A stretch of 64,000 nt of DNA. Source: Vibrio bivalvicida. GTDB lineage: Bacteria > Pseudomonadota > Gammaproteobacteria > Enterobacterales > Vibrionaceae. The translations under genes were made by a program, and so were the position numbers. The notes beneath the pieces are model-generated. The model made no database searches. It was given only the letters and a program-made list of their open reading frames with translations, and was not told where the DNA came from. This document shows, in pieces, positions 1-8,120 of this stretch. Where the stretch lies: NCBI RefSeq assembly GCF_001399455.2, contig NZ_LLEI02000043.1, positions 310,001 to 374,000 on the forward strand, written 5' to 3'. The first letter of the stretch is position 1; the number at the start of each line of letters is the position of its first letter.

Positions 1-196
1 CGTGTTTAAAGCTAACTTCGCCAGCTTTGTGCATTTCGATAAGCGCTTTGTAAGTCGCTAGAGGTGTCCCACCAGTTGGTAGACCCAGAACAAAAGGACG
101 CTCTGCAGTTGGCTTGAAGTCGTTGATACGCTTAACAATGTGTGCTGCTGCCCACTTACCTACTTGTGCGGCTTGATTTAACGGGATAAGTCTCAT
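1..196 (-). CDS. nagB: glucosamine-6-phosphate deaminase, N-terminal part (cut by window edge)
   Basis: The minus-strand reading frame begins MRLIPLNQAAQVGKWAAAH and continues through the LGLPTGGTPL phosphate-binding loop before leaving the window, so only the first 65 residues are present. NagB converts glucosamine-6-phosphate to fructose-6-phosphate and ammonia in the cytoplasm, the last step of N-acetylglucosamine use. The start is supported by an AGGGGC Shine-Dalgarno a few bases upstream. The presence of a chitinase gene later in the window fits a chitin-using lifestyle. The remainder of the protein lies to the left. Confidence 0.95.
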   Translation of the reverse strand, partial: MRLIPLNQAAQVGKWAAAHIVKRINDFKPTAERPFVLGLPTGGTPLATYKALIEMHKAGEVSFKH

Positions 197-231
197 GTTT
201 TGCCCCTAGTATTGGAATTTATGATGCTCTG

Positions 232-262
232 AAACATTAATTCGCATTATAAAATAAGTTTG
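232..262 (-). promoter_or_regulatory. candidate nagB promoter -10 with possible NagC operator
   Basis: On the minus strand a perfect TATAAT (246-251) lies about 50 bases upstream of the nagB start, inside the segment TTATTTTATAATGCGAATTA. This segment resembles the loose AT-rich NagC operator with a central CGAA. The -10 is seen directly; the NagC assignment is inference from position and weak resemblance, and no good -35 is visible. Confidence 0.35.
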
Positions 263-574
263 CTTGGACTGCTATTGTTTTTGGTCAATTTTTCCTTATT
301 TGTTGGCAGTGTCTGCTAATTGAGTCATGTTCACTCGATTTTGTTGACTAAGATATTAGTAGTGGTGGAGCTTAGTTGAAGAAAATTTTAGTCTCTAAAA
401 TAAGATGTAGGCTAAGCGAATAGAGATATCACCTCGACGTTGTGAAGCAGATATCACCCTTAGTTGATTGCGTAACAGCAAATCAATAATCTGGGGTAAG
501 ATGGAGCGCTCAACCATTTGGTTTTTGTGCCGATGTATTTTTAGCTGGTGCTTTAAGGAAGTAAAAGAAAACGA
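263..574. other. gene-free region between nagB and the Sel1-repeat gene
   Basis: About 310 bases with no credible ORF. It presumably carries the promoter of the rightward Sel1-repeat gene. The only structure noticed is a 10-base direct repeat, AGATATCACC, at 424-433 and 449-458 (25 bases start to start). No riboswitch or sRNA was recognised. Confidence 0.5.
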
Positions 575-1717
575 ATGAATATTATGGGGATCGCCATTGG
601 GGCGACTGGCTTGCTGCTACTCTGCATGTTTTTGTGGATGTTAGCCCTATCATTGCGTAAAAAACGCTTGGAGCAAGAGCGCAAAGAACGTGAAATCGCT
701 TATCGCAAAGCGATGGAGAAAAACCGTAAGCAAGAACACGATGAAAGGATTATGAAGGCAGAGGGAGGGCATATTCCTACAATCCTCTACTTAGCAAAAG
801 AAGCTGAGCGCACAAGAACGCAAGAGGCGGTTTATTGGTACACCAAAGCAGCTCGACTTGATAATGTCACAGGGATGTATGGAGTTGTACGTATCAGCAA
901 CAAGATGAAGCAAGATTTAGTGTTAAAAGAGCAGGCTAAGTTCTGGCAGGTGTGTATTTCTGCTTCAGAAGGGAGTTTAGCGCATCAATTTGAGATGGCG
1001 AAGGCACTGTTTACTGGCCGAGGTACAGAAATAAACTTACCGAAAGCACTTTCAGTTATGGAATCTGCTGCGGAGCAAAATTATCTAGATGCGTTGATTT
1101 TTCTAGGGGATTGGTTTATTGCTGCCAACAACCCAGAGAAGAGCCCCGTTAAGTCGACCGATTATTATCGCAGGGCTGCTGAGCTACGAAGTAATGAAGG
1201 GCGCATGAAGCTCGGGATAAACTACATTCAAGGTCGAGGTGTGGTGAGTAACTTCGAACGCGGCATCTATTGGCTGGAGCGTGCTGCAGAAAAAGGTCAC
1301 CTAGAAGCCATGTATAAGCTGGGTGAGGTTTGGATGGATCACAAATCAAATGGCAGCGCTCTCGCTTATATTTGGTTGTTTCTCGCAGGGCAGCTTGGCC
1401 ACGACCCTGCAAGGGCTTTACGAGACCAAGTCGCTTTGAACATTGGCGTTGATACCGTTGTAGGGCTGCAAAGTTTAGCCAAACCTATGGTCAAAAAGAT
1501 TCGTGACAATAAAGTGAGTAAGCATTCAATTATTAAGGCTTTGAACAAGCTTTATAAACGTTCGATACCAACTGATGAGCATAACAATGTGACGACAGTT
1601 CCTTCTGAACCTCAAGAACAAGAGCTTACCTCACAAGAGCCGTTATCTGAAAAAACTAGCCAAGAGATAACAGAGACTAAGGTCGATTACTCTCAATCGC
1701 CAATGGATAAGCAATAA
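575..1717 (+). CDS. membrane-anchored Sel1/TPR repeat protein
   Basis: A 380-residue protein with one N-terminal transmembrane segment (residues about 3-27), a charged Lys/Arg/Glu stretch, and then Sel1-like repeats. The repeats are visible as GRGTEINLPKALSVMESAAEQ, a second unit around YYRRAAELRSNEGRMKLGI, and GRGVVSNFERGIYWLERAAE. The Thr/Ser/Glu-rich tail is probably disordered. Sel1 repeats are protein-protein scaffolds; no specific partner can be named. The N-terminal helix suggests inner-membrane anchoring with the repeats in the cytoplasm (positive-inside inference). It is monocistronic, ending in a hairpin shared with sstT. Confidence 0.75.
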   Translation: MNIMGIAIGATGLLLLCMFLWMLALSLRKKRLEQERKEREIAYRKAMEKNRKQEHDERIMKAEGGHIPTILYLAKEAERTRTQEAVYWYTKAARLDNVTGMYGVVRISNKMKQDLVLKEQAKFWQVCISASEGSLAHQFEMAKALFTGRGTEINLPKALSVMESAAEQNYLDALIFLGDWFIAANNPEKSPVKSTDYYRRAAELRSNEGRMKLGINYIQGRGVVSNFERGIYWLERAAEKGHLEAMYKLGEVWMDHKSNGSALAYIWLFLAGQLGHDPARALRDQVALNIGVDTVVGLQSLAKPMVKKIRDNKVSKHSIIKALNKLYKRSIPTDEHNNVTTVPSEPQEQELTSQEPLSEKTSQEITETKVDYSQSPMDKQ

Positions 1718-1720
1718 AAA

Positions 1721-1747
1721 AATGGCCTCGTTACTCACGAGGCCATT
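1721..1747. terminator. bidirectional terminator between the Sel1 gene and sstT
   Basis: An 11-bp perfect stem AATGGCCTCGT / ACGAGGCCATT with a 5-base loop, preceded by a run of A and followed by TTTAT. It serves the convergent genes on both sides. Confidence 0.85.
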
Positions 1748-1768
1748 TTATTGGATATCGTCTAACAA

Positions 1769-2989
1769 TTACTGCTGAGCTTGTTTTTGCTTCGCTTTAC
1801 ATACTGCGGCAGTAAACACTACGTCAGTTGAACTGTTAAGTGCGGTTTCTGCTGAATCTTGCACAACGCCAATGATGAAGCCAACAGCAACAACCTGCAT
1901 CGCGATTTCGTTGGGGATTCCAAACAGTCCACAAGCAAGTGGGATTAAGAGTAGAGAGCCACCCGCAACACCAGATGCACCACATGCAGATACCGCGGCA
2001 ACAATACTAAGCAGTAATGCGGTGAGTAGATCAACCTCAATACCCATAGTATGAACAGCGGCAAGTGTTAGCGTCGTGATGGTAATTGCAGCACCAGCCA
2101 TGTTAATGGTTGCACCTAGCGGAATGGATACTGAATAAGTATCTTCGTCCAGCTTTAGCTTCTCACACAGTGCCATATTCACAGGGATGTTTGCAGCACT
2201 TGAACGTGTAAAGAATGCTGTTACACCACTTTCTCGAATACATTGCAAAACCAGTGGGTACGGGTTTTCACCTGTTTTAACGAACACAATGATTGGGTTA
2301 ACAACCAATGCGATGATCGCCATTGAGCTTAAAAGAACCACTAGCAATTGAGCGTAACCAGCTAATGCTTCGAAACCTGTCGTTGCCAGTGTTGAAGCAA
2401 CAAGGCCAAAGATACCAAATGGGGCTAAGCGGATAATGAAACGTACGATCTGAGAAACGCCGTGGCTTAAGTCTTCAAATACCGCCTTTGTTGTACCAGA
2501 GGCGTGGTGCAGTGCTAAACCTAGACCGATAGCCCAAGCCAGAATGCCAATGTAGTTCGCACTCATAAGTGCGTTGACTGGGTTGTCGACAAGTTTAAAC
2601 AGTAGCGTGTTAAGTACTTCAGCAATACCTTGCGGAGGCGTTGCCCCTTCAGCACCAGAAACAAGCGTCAACGTGGTTGGGAATAAAAAGCTAAGTACCA
2701 CTGCGGTTAAAGCGGCAGTAAAGGTACCGAAAAGGTAAAGAACCACAATTGGGCGCATGTAGGTATGCTGGTTTTTCTTTTGGTTGGCAATCGATGCTGC
2801 TACCAAAATAAAAACAAGAATAGGTGCTACTGCTTTTAGTGCTCCGACAAAAAGACTTCCAAGTAAACCGACGCTTTTTGCGTGCTCTGGAGAGACGGTC
2901 GCTAAACCCACACCAAGAATGATGCCGGCTAGGATCTGCAAAACCAGATTGCCACGTGCAAAGCGTGCAATAAGAGAGTTGTGTTGCAT
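1769..2989 (-). CDS. sstT: serine/threonine:Na+ symporter SstT
   Basis: A 406-residue polytopic protein of the dicarboxylate/amino acid:cation symporter (SLC1-like) family. It has many hydrophobic segments and the family signature region with TRSSAANIPVNMALCEKL, followed by GATINMAGAAITI and the second hairpin ACGASGVAGGSLLLIP. The start MQHNSLIARFARGNLVLQILAG matches the usual SstT N-terminus. It imports serine and threonine with sodium across the inner membrane. It is monocistronic, with its own upstream region of about 180 bases and a shared downstream terminator. Confidence 0.95.
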   Translation of the reverse strand: MQHNSLIARFARGNLVLQILAGIILGVGLATVSPEHAKSVGLLGSLFVGALKAVAPILVFILVAASIANQKKNQHTYMRPIVVLYLFGTFTAALTAVVLSFLFPTTLTLVSGAEGATPPQGIAEVLNTLLFKLVDNPVNALMSANYIGILAWAIGLGLALHHASGTTKAVFEDLSHGVSQIVRFIIRLAPFGIFGLVASTLATTGFEALAGYAQLLVVLLSSMAIIALVVNPIIVFVKTGENPYPLVLQCIRESGVTAFFTRSSAANIPVNMALCEKLKLDEDTYSVSIPLGATINMAGAAITITTLTLAAVHTMGIEVDLLTALLLSIVAAVSACGASGVAGGSLLLIPLACGLFGIPNEIAMQVVAVGFIIGVVQDSAETALNSSTDVVFTAAVCKAKQKQAQQ

Positions 2990-3172
2990 AGTTATTCCTG
3001 CAATGAATAGTTTTATAAATTTATAGTAATTTCAGTTATTGAGAACTGAGACAGATATACTAGCGGCTTGAAATATTGTGTCTAGAATTAATTGAAAGTT
3101 AGCATTAAAAATTAACAACAATCACTTGTTGTGAATTATATGTTGCACTATTGTGTTTGGTGAGTGATAAAA

Positions 3173-3190
3173 AAGGGGCGGGTGCCCCTT
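3173..3190 (-). terminator. Rho-independent terminator of the rsgA paralogue
   Basis: The stem AAGGGGC / GCCCCTT is followed, on the minus strand, by a run of six T. It lies directly after the stop codon of the rsgA-like gene and upstream of sstT. Confidence 0.85.
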
Positions 3191-3195
3191 TCTAA

Positions 3196-4260
3196 TCAGT
3201 AATTGCTGCCTTGTTTCTGGCCGCGGTGAACACTTTGTGATGAGCGATATCGCTTGGTCAGTTGCTTATGATTAGCTCGTTGTTGAGCAAGTGTCTCGCT
3301 ATTGCGTTGTTGTTCTCGTAATAGTTTACGATAGTTTGTTAGCCGCCTTTGTTCTAACTCACCCAACTCAACGGCTTCAAGAACACGGCAGTTTGGTTCA
3401 TTTTGATGACGACAATCGGAAAACCGACAGTGATTTGCTAAAGATTCGATATCAGTGAATACTTCAGATACACCCTCTGAGCAATCAATAAGTTGCAACT
3501 CTCGCATTCCCGGAGTATCAATCAAAACCGCACCCGTTGGCATAAAGTGCATTGAACGACTTGTTGTTGTATGTCGTCCTTTACTGTCTGCTTCGCGAAT
3601 GCCTCCCGTTTGTTGAGCGCTGTCTTTTAATAAACTGTTGACTAGTGTCGACTTACCTACACCAGAAGAGCCCATAAAAGCGACGGTCTTTCCGATTTGA
3701 CACCATGGAAGCAGTTTTTGACATTGTATTTCATCGAGCGCATTGACGTTCTCAATCATTAGCAACGGGTCTAACTGTTGAACTTGTTGCTTTTTCTCTT
3801 CAGCGTCGTTGGTTAGGTCTGCTTTGCTTAAAACAATGACAGGCTCAACATCTGCTTCATGGGCAATCGCGAGGTAACGCTCAATTCGACTGAGATTAAA
3901 ATCTTCATTCAGTGAGCAAACAATAAACAAGGTTGTGACATTAGCAGCAATGAGCTGCTCATTGACTTTGCTACCTGCTGCTTTGCGATGGAACAAGGAT
4001 TGCCTGTCCAAAAGCTTCACAAAGTGCTGATTGCTATCGATCAAAATCCAGTCACCAACCGTCATAGAGGGCAGCGATTTATGGATCTCTAATGGTAACT
4101 CACCAGATTCGCTCAATAACTTATAGCCACTGCGGTGGTGCTCAGTGATACGAGCGGCAGTGAATTCTTGCTCTAAATCTTCTAGTGTTAGTTGTTGTTG
4201 AAATAGGTTGTTCCAACCAAGTGTCGCTAAAGACATTGGCGTATTTGCTTTGGTATTCAT
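3196..4260 (-). CDS. rsgA: ribosome small-subunit-dependent GTPase A (RsgA/YjeQ family)
   Basis: A circularly permuted GTPase: an N-terminal OB-fold (about residues 30-100), the G4 motif LSKAD, the G1/P-loop GSSGVGKSTLVNSL, the G3 motif DTPGMREL, and a C-terminal zinc knuckle (HCRFSDCRHQNEPNC). RsgA releases late assembly factors from the 30S subunit. The ATG at 4260 is preferred because GGGG lies 6-9 bases upstream; an in-frame ATG at 4275 has no ribosome-binding site. Vibrios often carry a second RsgA; this could be that paralogue. The upstream leader carries a small ORF and hairpins (separate entries), suggesting regulated expression. Confidence 0.88.
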   Translation of the reverse strand: MNTKANTPMSLATLGWNNLFQQQLTLEDLEQEFTAARITEHHRSGYKLLSESGELPLEIHKSLPSMTVGDWILIDSNQHFVKLLDRQSLFHRKAAGSKVNEQLIAANVTTLFIVCSLNEDFNLSRIERYLAIAHEADVEPVIVLSKADLTNDAEEKKQQVQQLDPLLMIENVNALDEIQCQKLLPWCQIGKTVAFMGSSGVGKSTLVNSLLKDSAQQTGGIREADSKGRHTTTSRSMHFMPTGAVLIDTPGMRELQLIDCSEGVSEVFTDIESLANHCRFSDCRHQNEPNCRVLEAVELGELEQRRLTNYRKLLREQQRNSETLAQQRANHKQLTKRYRSSQSVHRGQKQGSNY

Positions 4261-4273
4261 AGTTGCCCCAAGC

Positions 4274-4338
4274 ATACAGATATCTGTATCTATATAAATT
4301 TGCTAGGGTCTTTAGACCCCGGTTTAGATAGCACCGGG
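4274..4338 (-). promoter_or_regulatory. rsgA leader: overlapping hairpins and 16-bp palindrome
   Basis: Read on the minus strand, the leader contains CCCGGT...ACCGGG (4338-4318), then GGGTCTAAAGACCC (4319-4306). The two share two bases, so they partly compete. A perfect 16-bp palindrome ATACAGATATCTGTAT (4289-4274) follows, immediately before the rsgA ribosome-binding site. The structures are seen directly; a role in attenuation or translational gating is inference. No T-run follows the second hairpin, so a classical intrinsic terminator is not evident. Confidence 0.45.
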
Positions 4339-4362
4339 CAAAGGAAGGGTAGAAGTGGGTTA

Positions 4363-4410
4363 TTAAAGTGACTTCACCAATTTTGCCGGGTGGGTTTTAA
4401 GTACAATCAT
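4363..4410 (-). CDS. 15-residue leader ORF upstream of rsgA
   Basis: A short ORF, MIVLKTHPAKLVKSL, preceded by AGGAGG five bases before its ATG (one of the strongest ribosome-binding sites in the window). It ends in tandem in-frame stops TAA-TAA. It sits about 100 bases upstream of rsgA and before two overlapping hairpins. A TATGAT -10-like box lies about 40 bases upstream. The layout suggests a translated leader peptide controlling rsgA, but the peptide has no run of one amino acid and I do not recognise it. It could instead be a chance ORF with a good SD. Confidence 0.45.
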   Translation of the reverse strand: MIVLKTHPAKLVKSL

Positions 4411-4501
4411 CGTATCCTCCTATGGATTTATTTGTGTTTACGCAGGCTATCATAGCAAAAGAGGCGAACAAATGCCCACCCCTTAATATAAGATTCGTTG
4501 C

Positions 4502-4948
4502 TTAATGATGGTGTTTCATGCCACTCATCACTTTTTTAATTGGTGCTGTGATGGTTTGTTTGTCGCCGTTGGCAAATGTAAGCTCAACATCAATGCTTTC
4601 ACCTTCAGCCAAAGGCTTGGTTAGGTTGAATAACATAATATGTAGGCTACCAGGTTTTAGCACTGCCGTTTTTTTCGCTGGGATTGCAATTTGATCAACT
4701 TGGCGCATTTTCATCACATCGCCTTCTTTGATCACATCGTGCAGTTCAACTTTACCTGCCGCCTCTGTGGTAGCGGAGACGATATAACGGTCTTTATCAC
4801 TATGATTCATAAACTCACCAAACACGGCACTGGTTGCCGCATTGGGTGGCGTAGCACGTGCGTAGGTGTGGTGAGCCATGATATCTGAATCTGCATAAGC
4901 AAAAGGGCTTAATGCCAAAGAGGCTAAGAGAAGGGCTTTAAGTTTCAT
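4502..4948 (-). CDS. periplasmic copper chaperone PCu(A)C
   Basis: A 148-residue precursor with a signal peptide (MKLKALLLASLALSPFAYA, cleaved before DSD). The PCuAC fold shows the copper ligand set H...M...H-x-M: ELHDVIKEGDVMKMRQVD followed by LHIM. The C-terminal MKHHH could bind additional metal. PCuAC delivers Cu(I) to the CuA centre of cytochrome c oxidase, working with SCO proteins. It is the last gene of a three-gene operon, five bases after the SCO gene. Confidence 0.9.
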   Translation of the reverse strand: MKLKALLLASLALSPFAYADSDIMAHHTYARATPPNAATSAVFGEFMNHSDKDRYIVSATTEAAGKVELHDVIKEGDVMKMRQVDQIAIPAKKTAVLKPGSLHIMLFNLTKPLAEGESIDVELTFANGDKQTITAPIKKVMSGMKHHH

Positions 4949-4953
4949 CCTGA

Positions 4954-5547
4954 CTATCCTTTCGATGTAATCGTTTTAAAGGCTTCAACCAGCGGTGCTG
5001 GAGTGAGCGTGTGTGGCACTTTTGTGATTAATGTGCCATCTGGTTTGAGGAAATAGAAATAGGAGCTGTGATCCAGCGTATATTTCAATTCAGAGTTTTC
5101 TAATTCGGTTTTACGGAAAATCACACCATACTGATGAGCAAGTGGGGTAGTGACCTCTAAAGGCGCTGCAAGTCCTTCAATCATTGGGTGAAAGTATTGA
5201 GCGTATTTGTATGAGTCAGCAGCAGCATCACGCTCCGGATCCAGCGAGATAAACACTGGGCGGAAGTGTTCTTTCGTTTCTTGATCAATTTGGTTCAGTG
5301 CGCCTGCCAGCATGGCCAAAGACGTTGGACATACATCTGGACAACGAGTAAACCCAAAGTAAACGACTCTAATTCGTGTATCTTGAGGATCGAAAAGTGA
5401 CACCGCTTTGTTGTCTTCACCAAACAGCGTAATGCTAGATGTATCTTGCGCGACAGGAGCATCACTATTTTGATGATCGAGATAGCTTTTCAGTCCAAAG
5501 CCAAGAACAAAGGCGGCGACTAGGATTAATGACCAGTTCTTACTCAT
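4954..5547 (-). CDS. SCO1/SenC family copper/thiol protein
   Basis: A 197-residue thioredoxin-fold protein anchored by one N-terminal transmembrane helix. The copper/redox motif CPDVCP follows YFGFTR, and the distal His ligand is in TLDHSSYFYF. SCO proteins load copper into, or reduce, the CuA site of cytochrome oxidase. The start overlaps the preceding gene's stop by four bases (ATGA), showing translational coupling. Confidence 0.93.
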   Translation of the reverse strand: MSKNWSLILVAAFVLGFGLKSYLDHQNSDAPVAQDTSSITLFGEDNKAVSLFDPQDTRIRVVYFGFTRCPDVCPTSLAMLAGALNQIDQETKEHFRPVFISLDPERDAAADSYKYAQYFHPMIEGLAAPLEVTTPLAHQYGVIFRKTELENSELKYTLDHSSYFYFLKPDGTLITKVPHTLTPAPLVEAFKTITSKG

Positions 5548-5972
5548 CGTTCCATCCTTATTGATGTATTGATTGATTGTTTGCCGTCAGTGATGGTGCC
5601 ATACCAAGTCATCGCGTCTTCTGTGCACACAGGTAACACAACTTCACCAGTAAAGGTTCCTGAGTCAGATTTGTCGAGCTTAAACACAACAGTGCCCATC
5701 TCCATCTCATACCCTTTTAAAGTCATCATCAGACTATCGCTGTTGGCGTTTTCCCAGTTGACCGTCACTTGGGTAGGGACGAGTGGGTGAGTGATGTCTT
5801 TGTTCGCCTGAACAGAGATAGAGTCTTGCTGACACTGGCTAGTCGTAAGCAGGCAGTAGTCGTCTAGAGATACCTGTTGGTTTGTTGATTGATACCACTT
5901 AACAATATCACTGGCAAAGAAACCGGTACCTAACGCAACGGCAATTAGAAGAAACTTTGCATAGCTGGGCAT
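5544..5972 (-). CDS. membrane-anchored protein of unknown function, first gene of the SCO/PCuAC operon
   Basis: A 142-residue protein with one N-terminal transmembrane helix (about residues 5-24) and a periplasmic beta-rich domain. A Cys pair C-x6-C (CLLTTSQC, about residues 40-47) and a third Cys (VCTEDAM) are present. There is a Met cluster (MMTLKGYEMEMGTVV), which could suit Cu(I) binding. I do not recognise the family. Its position, coupled to SCO, implies a part in copper delivery or oxidase assembly. Confidence 0.7.
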   Translation of the reverse strand: MPSYAKFLLIAVALGTGFFASDIVKWYQSTNQQVSLDDYCLLTTSQCQQDSISVQANKDITHPLVPTQVTVNWENANSDSLMMTLKGYEMEMGTVVFKLDKSDSGTFTGEVVLPVCTEDAMTWYGTITDGKQSINTSIRMER

Positions 5973-6072
5973 AACATTTATCCCGAGAGTTTAAAAACGA
6001 GCGCAATCCTAGCACATAGCACTCTATATCTATGAGATAACGAGTAAAATTGTGCTCAGCGTCAAGACAACC

Positions 6073-6606
6073 CTAGCGATTTCTGTGAATGCCATAGATA
6101 GTATGGTCAAGAATTCGTTCACCTATTTTTTCTTGATTGGTGATCACACCTTCCAGCGTCATTCCTGACCTTTCAGCAACACTCCGGCTTGCTCGGTTTT
6201 CTACCGCTGCCGAAAGTTGGACTTTTTCCATGTTTAACTCGTTAAAGGAAAATTCGATTAGATGTTTGACAACGCGAGTGACGATTCCATTGCCTTGGTG
6301 GTGCTTTGATAACCAATAGCCAATTTCTAGGCATTTAGTATCATAGTCGATATTGAAGCAGCTACAGTTTCCAACGATTTCCCCGCGGTACACAATGGCA
6401 CAAGTAATGGTTTTTCCTTCGGCATACTCATGCAAAACGCGCTGTACGAATAGACGGAAATCTTGCTCACTTGTGCAGTGAGATGGCCATGCGAGCCACT
6501 GGGATAAGTAATCAAACTGATCTGCGACGAGTTCACTGTATTTGGTGGCAAAAGATTCTTGCACCAGTGCGAGAGATATTTCATCATCTACTTTGTGTGT
6601 AAACAT
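6073..6606 (-). CDS. RimJ/RimL-type GNAT N-acetyltransferase
   Basis: A 177-residue GNAT protein. The acetyl-CoA loop is recognisable as GYWLSKHHQGNGIVTRVV (Q/RxxGxG/A pattern HHQGNG), followed by the NxxS-type segment VENRASRSVAERSGM typical of ribosomal-protein acetyltransferases. The substrate is unknown: it could be a protein N-terminus or a small amine. It is monocistronic with about 220 bases of upstream sequence. Confidence 0.85.
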   Translation of the reverse strand: MFTHKVDDEISLALVQESFATKYSELVADQFDYLSQWLAWPSHCTSEQDFRLFVQRVLHEYAEGKTITCAIVYRGEIVGNCSCFNIDYDTKCLEIGYWLSKHHQGNGIVTRVVKHLIEFSFNELNMEKVQLSAAVENRASRSVAERSGMTLEGVITNQEKIGERILDHTIYGIHRNR

Positions 6607-6832
6607 GCTCCACTCCTTGCATATATTGGTTAGAGCTAACGTAGCAAACTACAAAGGTGATAGCTAGAGCGATAAGCTGCAATAAGAGTTTGATTTCTAG
6701 CACGAAAAACGCGCGCTAGGTAGCACGGCTCACACTTCTGTTAGTAACCATTTACAATATATGGTTTATTGATACTGCTATCGTATATCCTGACGGGCAT
6801 AATAATTCTTTATAAATGACTGAAGTGTCAGT

Positions 6833-8104
6833 ATGAAAGTGCCTATAGACGATGTCAGTGTTGATCTGCGTCGCGTATTATTTGAAATTGCTTATGCCCT
6901 CGATGCGGTTGGTGTAGATGATATTTATCATGGGCACAGAGTCGCCTATATCGCTTATCGCTGTGCCCAACGTATGGGATGGAGTGAAGAGCGATGCCAA
7001 GTGATCTTTTCGCTCGGGTTAATCCACGATTGTGGCGTATCTGAAAGCGCTGAAATCGGTGAGTTGTTGACCACTCTAGCCCCTAAAAACACGCGTAAAC
7101 ACTGTGTTAAGGGTTATGAACTCTTGAAAGCTTGTCGACCTTTATCTGAGCTTGCAACACCAATATTGCTACATCACACTTGGTGGCAAGAATTAAAAGT
7201 GATGCACAGCGTCAGCGAAGACATTAAACAATATGCAACGTTATTGTTTCTGGCCGATCGGGTCGATTATCTGCATGGTAATTACGGCTTAGATTGTTAT
7301 GGCAATATTAGCAAAGAGAGTACGCACAGTATCGTTGGAGAGTTGCAAGCTAACTCGGGATCAATGTTTGAACCAACTCAGGTCCGTTTTATGAGTGAGC
7401 TCATTCACTGTGATGATTTCTGGTTCTCTATGGAGGCAAGGTATATCGAAAGCTTATCTTATACTTTTGAGCCTCTGTATCGCAACCCGATTGGACTAGA
7501 TGAGTCAATCGAGGTGGCGGAGCTGTTTGCACAAATCGTTGACGCGAAGAGTTCCTTCACCTATCAGCATTCTTTACACGTTGCTCAACTTGCCGAGTTT
7601 TTTGCTCATAAGCTTGGTTATTCAGAGCGGGCAAGAAAAATGCTCTATCTGGCAGGATTGATTCATGATATTGGCAAACTAAAAACGCCGAGTGCGATTT
7701 TGCATAAACCGGCTCAGTTATCGAATGAAGAATATGCATGTATCAAACGTCATGCGACGGATTCGCGACATGCCATACAGCGAATGTTTACCAATCAACA
7801 AATTGTGGAATGGGCGTCCAATCATCATGAAAGACTTGACGGATCGGGTTATCCATTAGGTCTGGATGCGTCTCGGTTAGATGAGCCGAGTCGATTGATA
7901 GCCATTACAGATGTGTTTCAAGCGCTTACTCAGTCTCGGCCATATAGAAAAGGTCTGCCTTTAGGCGAGGCGGTTGCTATTCTTAAAGAGATGGTCAACA
8001 GCAATCAATTAGATCGCAAAATATTCAAGTGTTTAGTTGATAACGCGGAAGAGTGCTACCGGATTTCAACCGGGCAAGAAAGTGAAAAGCCAGTACTTGT
8101 TTAG
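6833..8104 (+). CDS. HD-GYP cyclic-dinucleotide phosphodiesterase with a second N-terminal HD domain
   Basis: A 423-residue soluble protein. The C-terminal half is a full HD-GYP domain: HDIGK with H278-D279, then HHERLDGSGYP at residues 331-341, so it is probably active. The N-terminal half also carries an HD-like domain (HGHRVAYIAYRC, LIHDCG, LHHTWW). HD-GYP enzymes cleave c-di-GMP; in V. cholerae a subset (V-cGAPs) cleave 3'3'-cGAMP, and this double-HD layout resembles one of them. Which substrate is used here cannot be told from sequence. No transmembrane segment is seen. A hairpin overlaps the stop codon. Confidence 0.88.
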   Translation: MKVPIDDVSVDLRRVLFEIAYALDAVGVDDIYHGHRVAYIAYRCAQRMGWSEERCQVIFSLGLIHDCGVSESAEIGELLTTLAPKNTRKHCVKGYELLKACRPLSELATPILLHHTWWQELKVMHSVSEDIKQYATLLFLADRVDYLHGNYGLDCYGNISKESTHSIVGELQANSGSMFEPTQVRFMSELIHCDDFWFSMEARYIESLSYTFEPLYRNPIGLDESIEVAELFAQIVDAKSSFTYQHSLHVAQLAEFFAHKLGYSERARKMLYLAGLIHDIGKLKTPSAILHKPAQLSNEEYACIKRHATDSRHAIQRMFTNQQIVEWASNHHERLDGSGYPLGLDASRLDEPSRLIAITDVFQALTQSRPYRKGLPLGEAVAILKEMVNSNQLDRKIFKCLVDNAEECYRISTGQESEKPVLV

Positions 8105-8112
8105 TACTGGCT
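8088..8112. terminator. hairpin shared by the HD-GYP and DUF2057 genes
   Basis: A perfect 10-bp stem AGCCAGTACT / AGTACTGGCT overlapping the stop codon of the HD-GYP gene and facing the convergent DUF2057 gene. The T-run is poor on both strands, so its efficiency is uncertain. Confidence 0.6.
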
Positions 8113-8120
8113 ATAGATTA

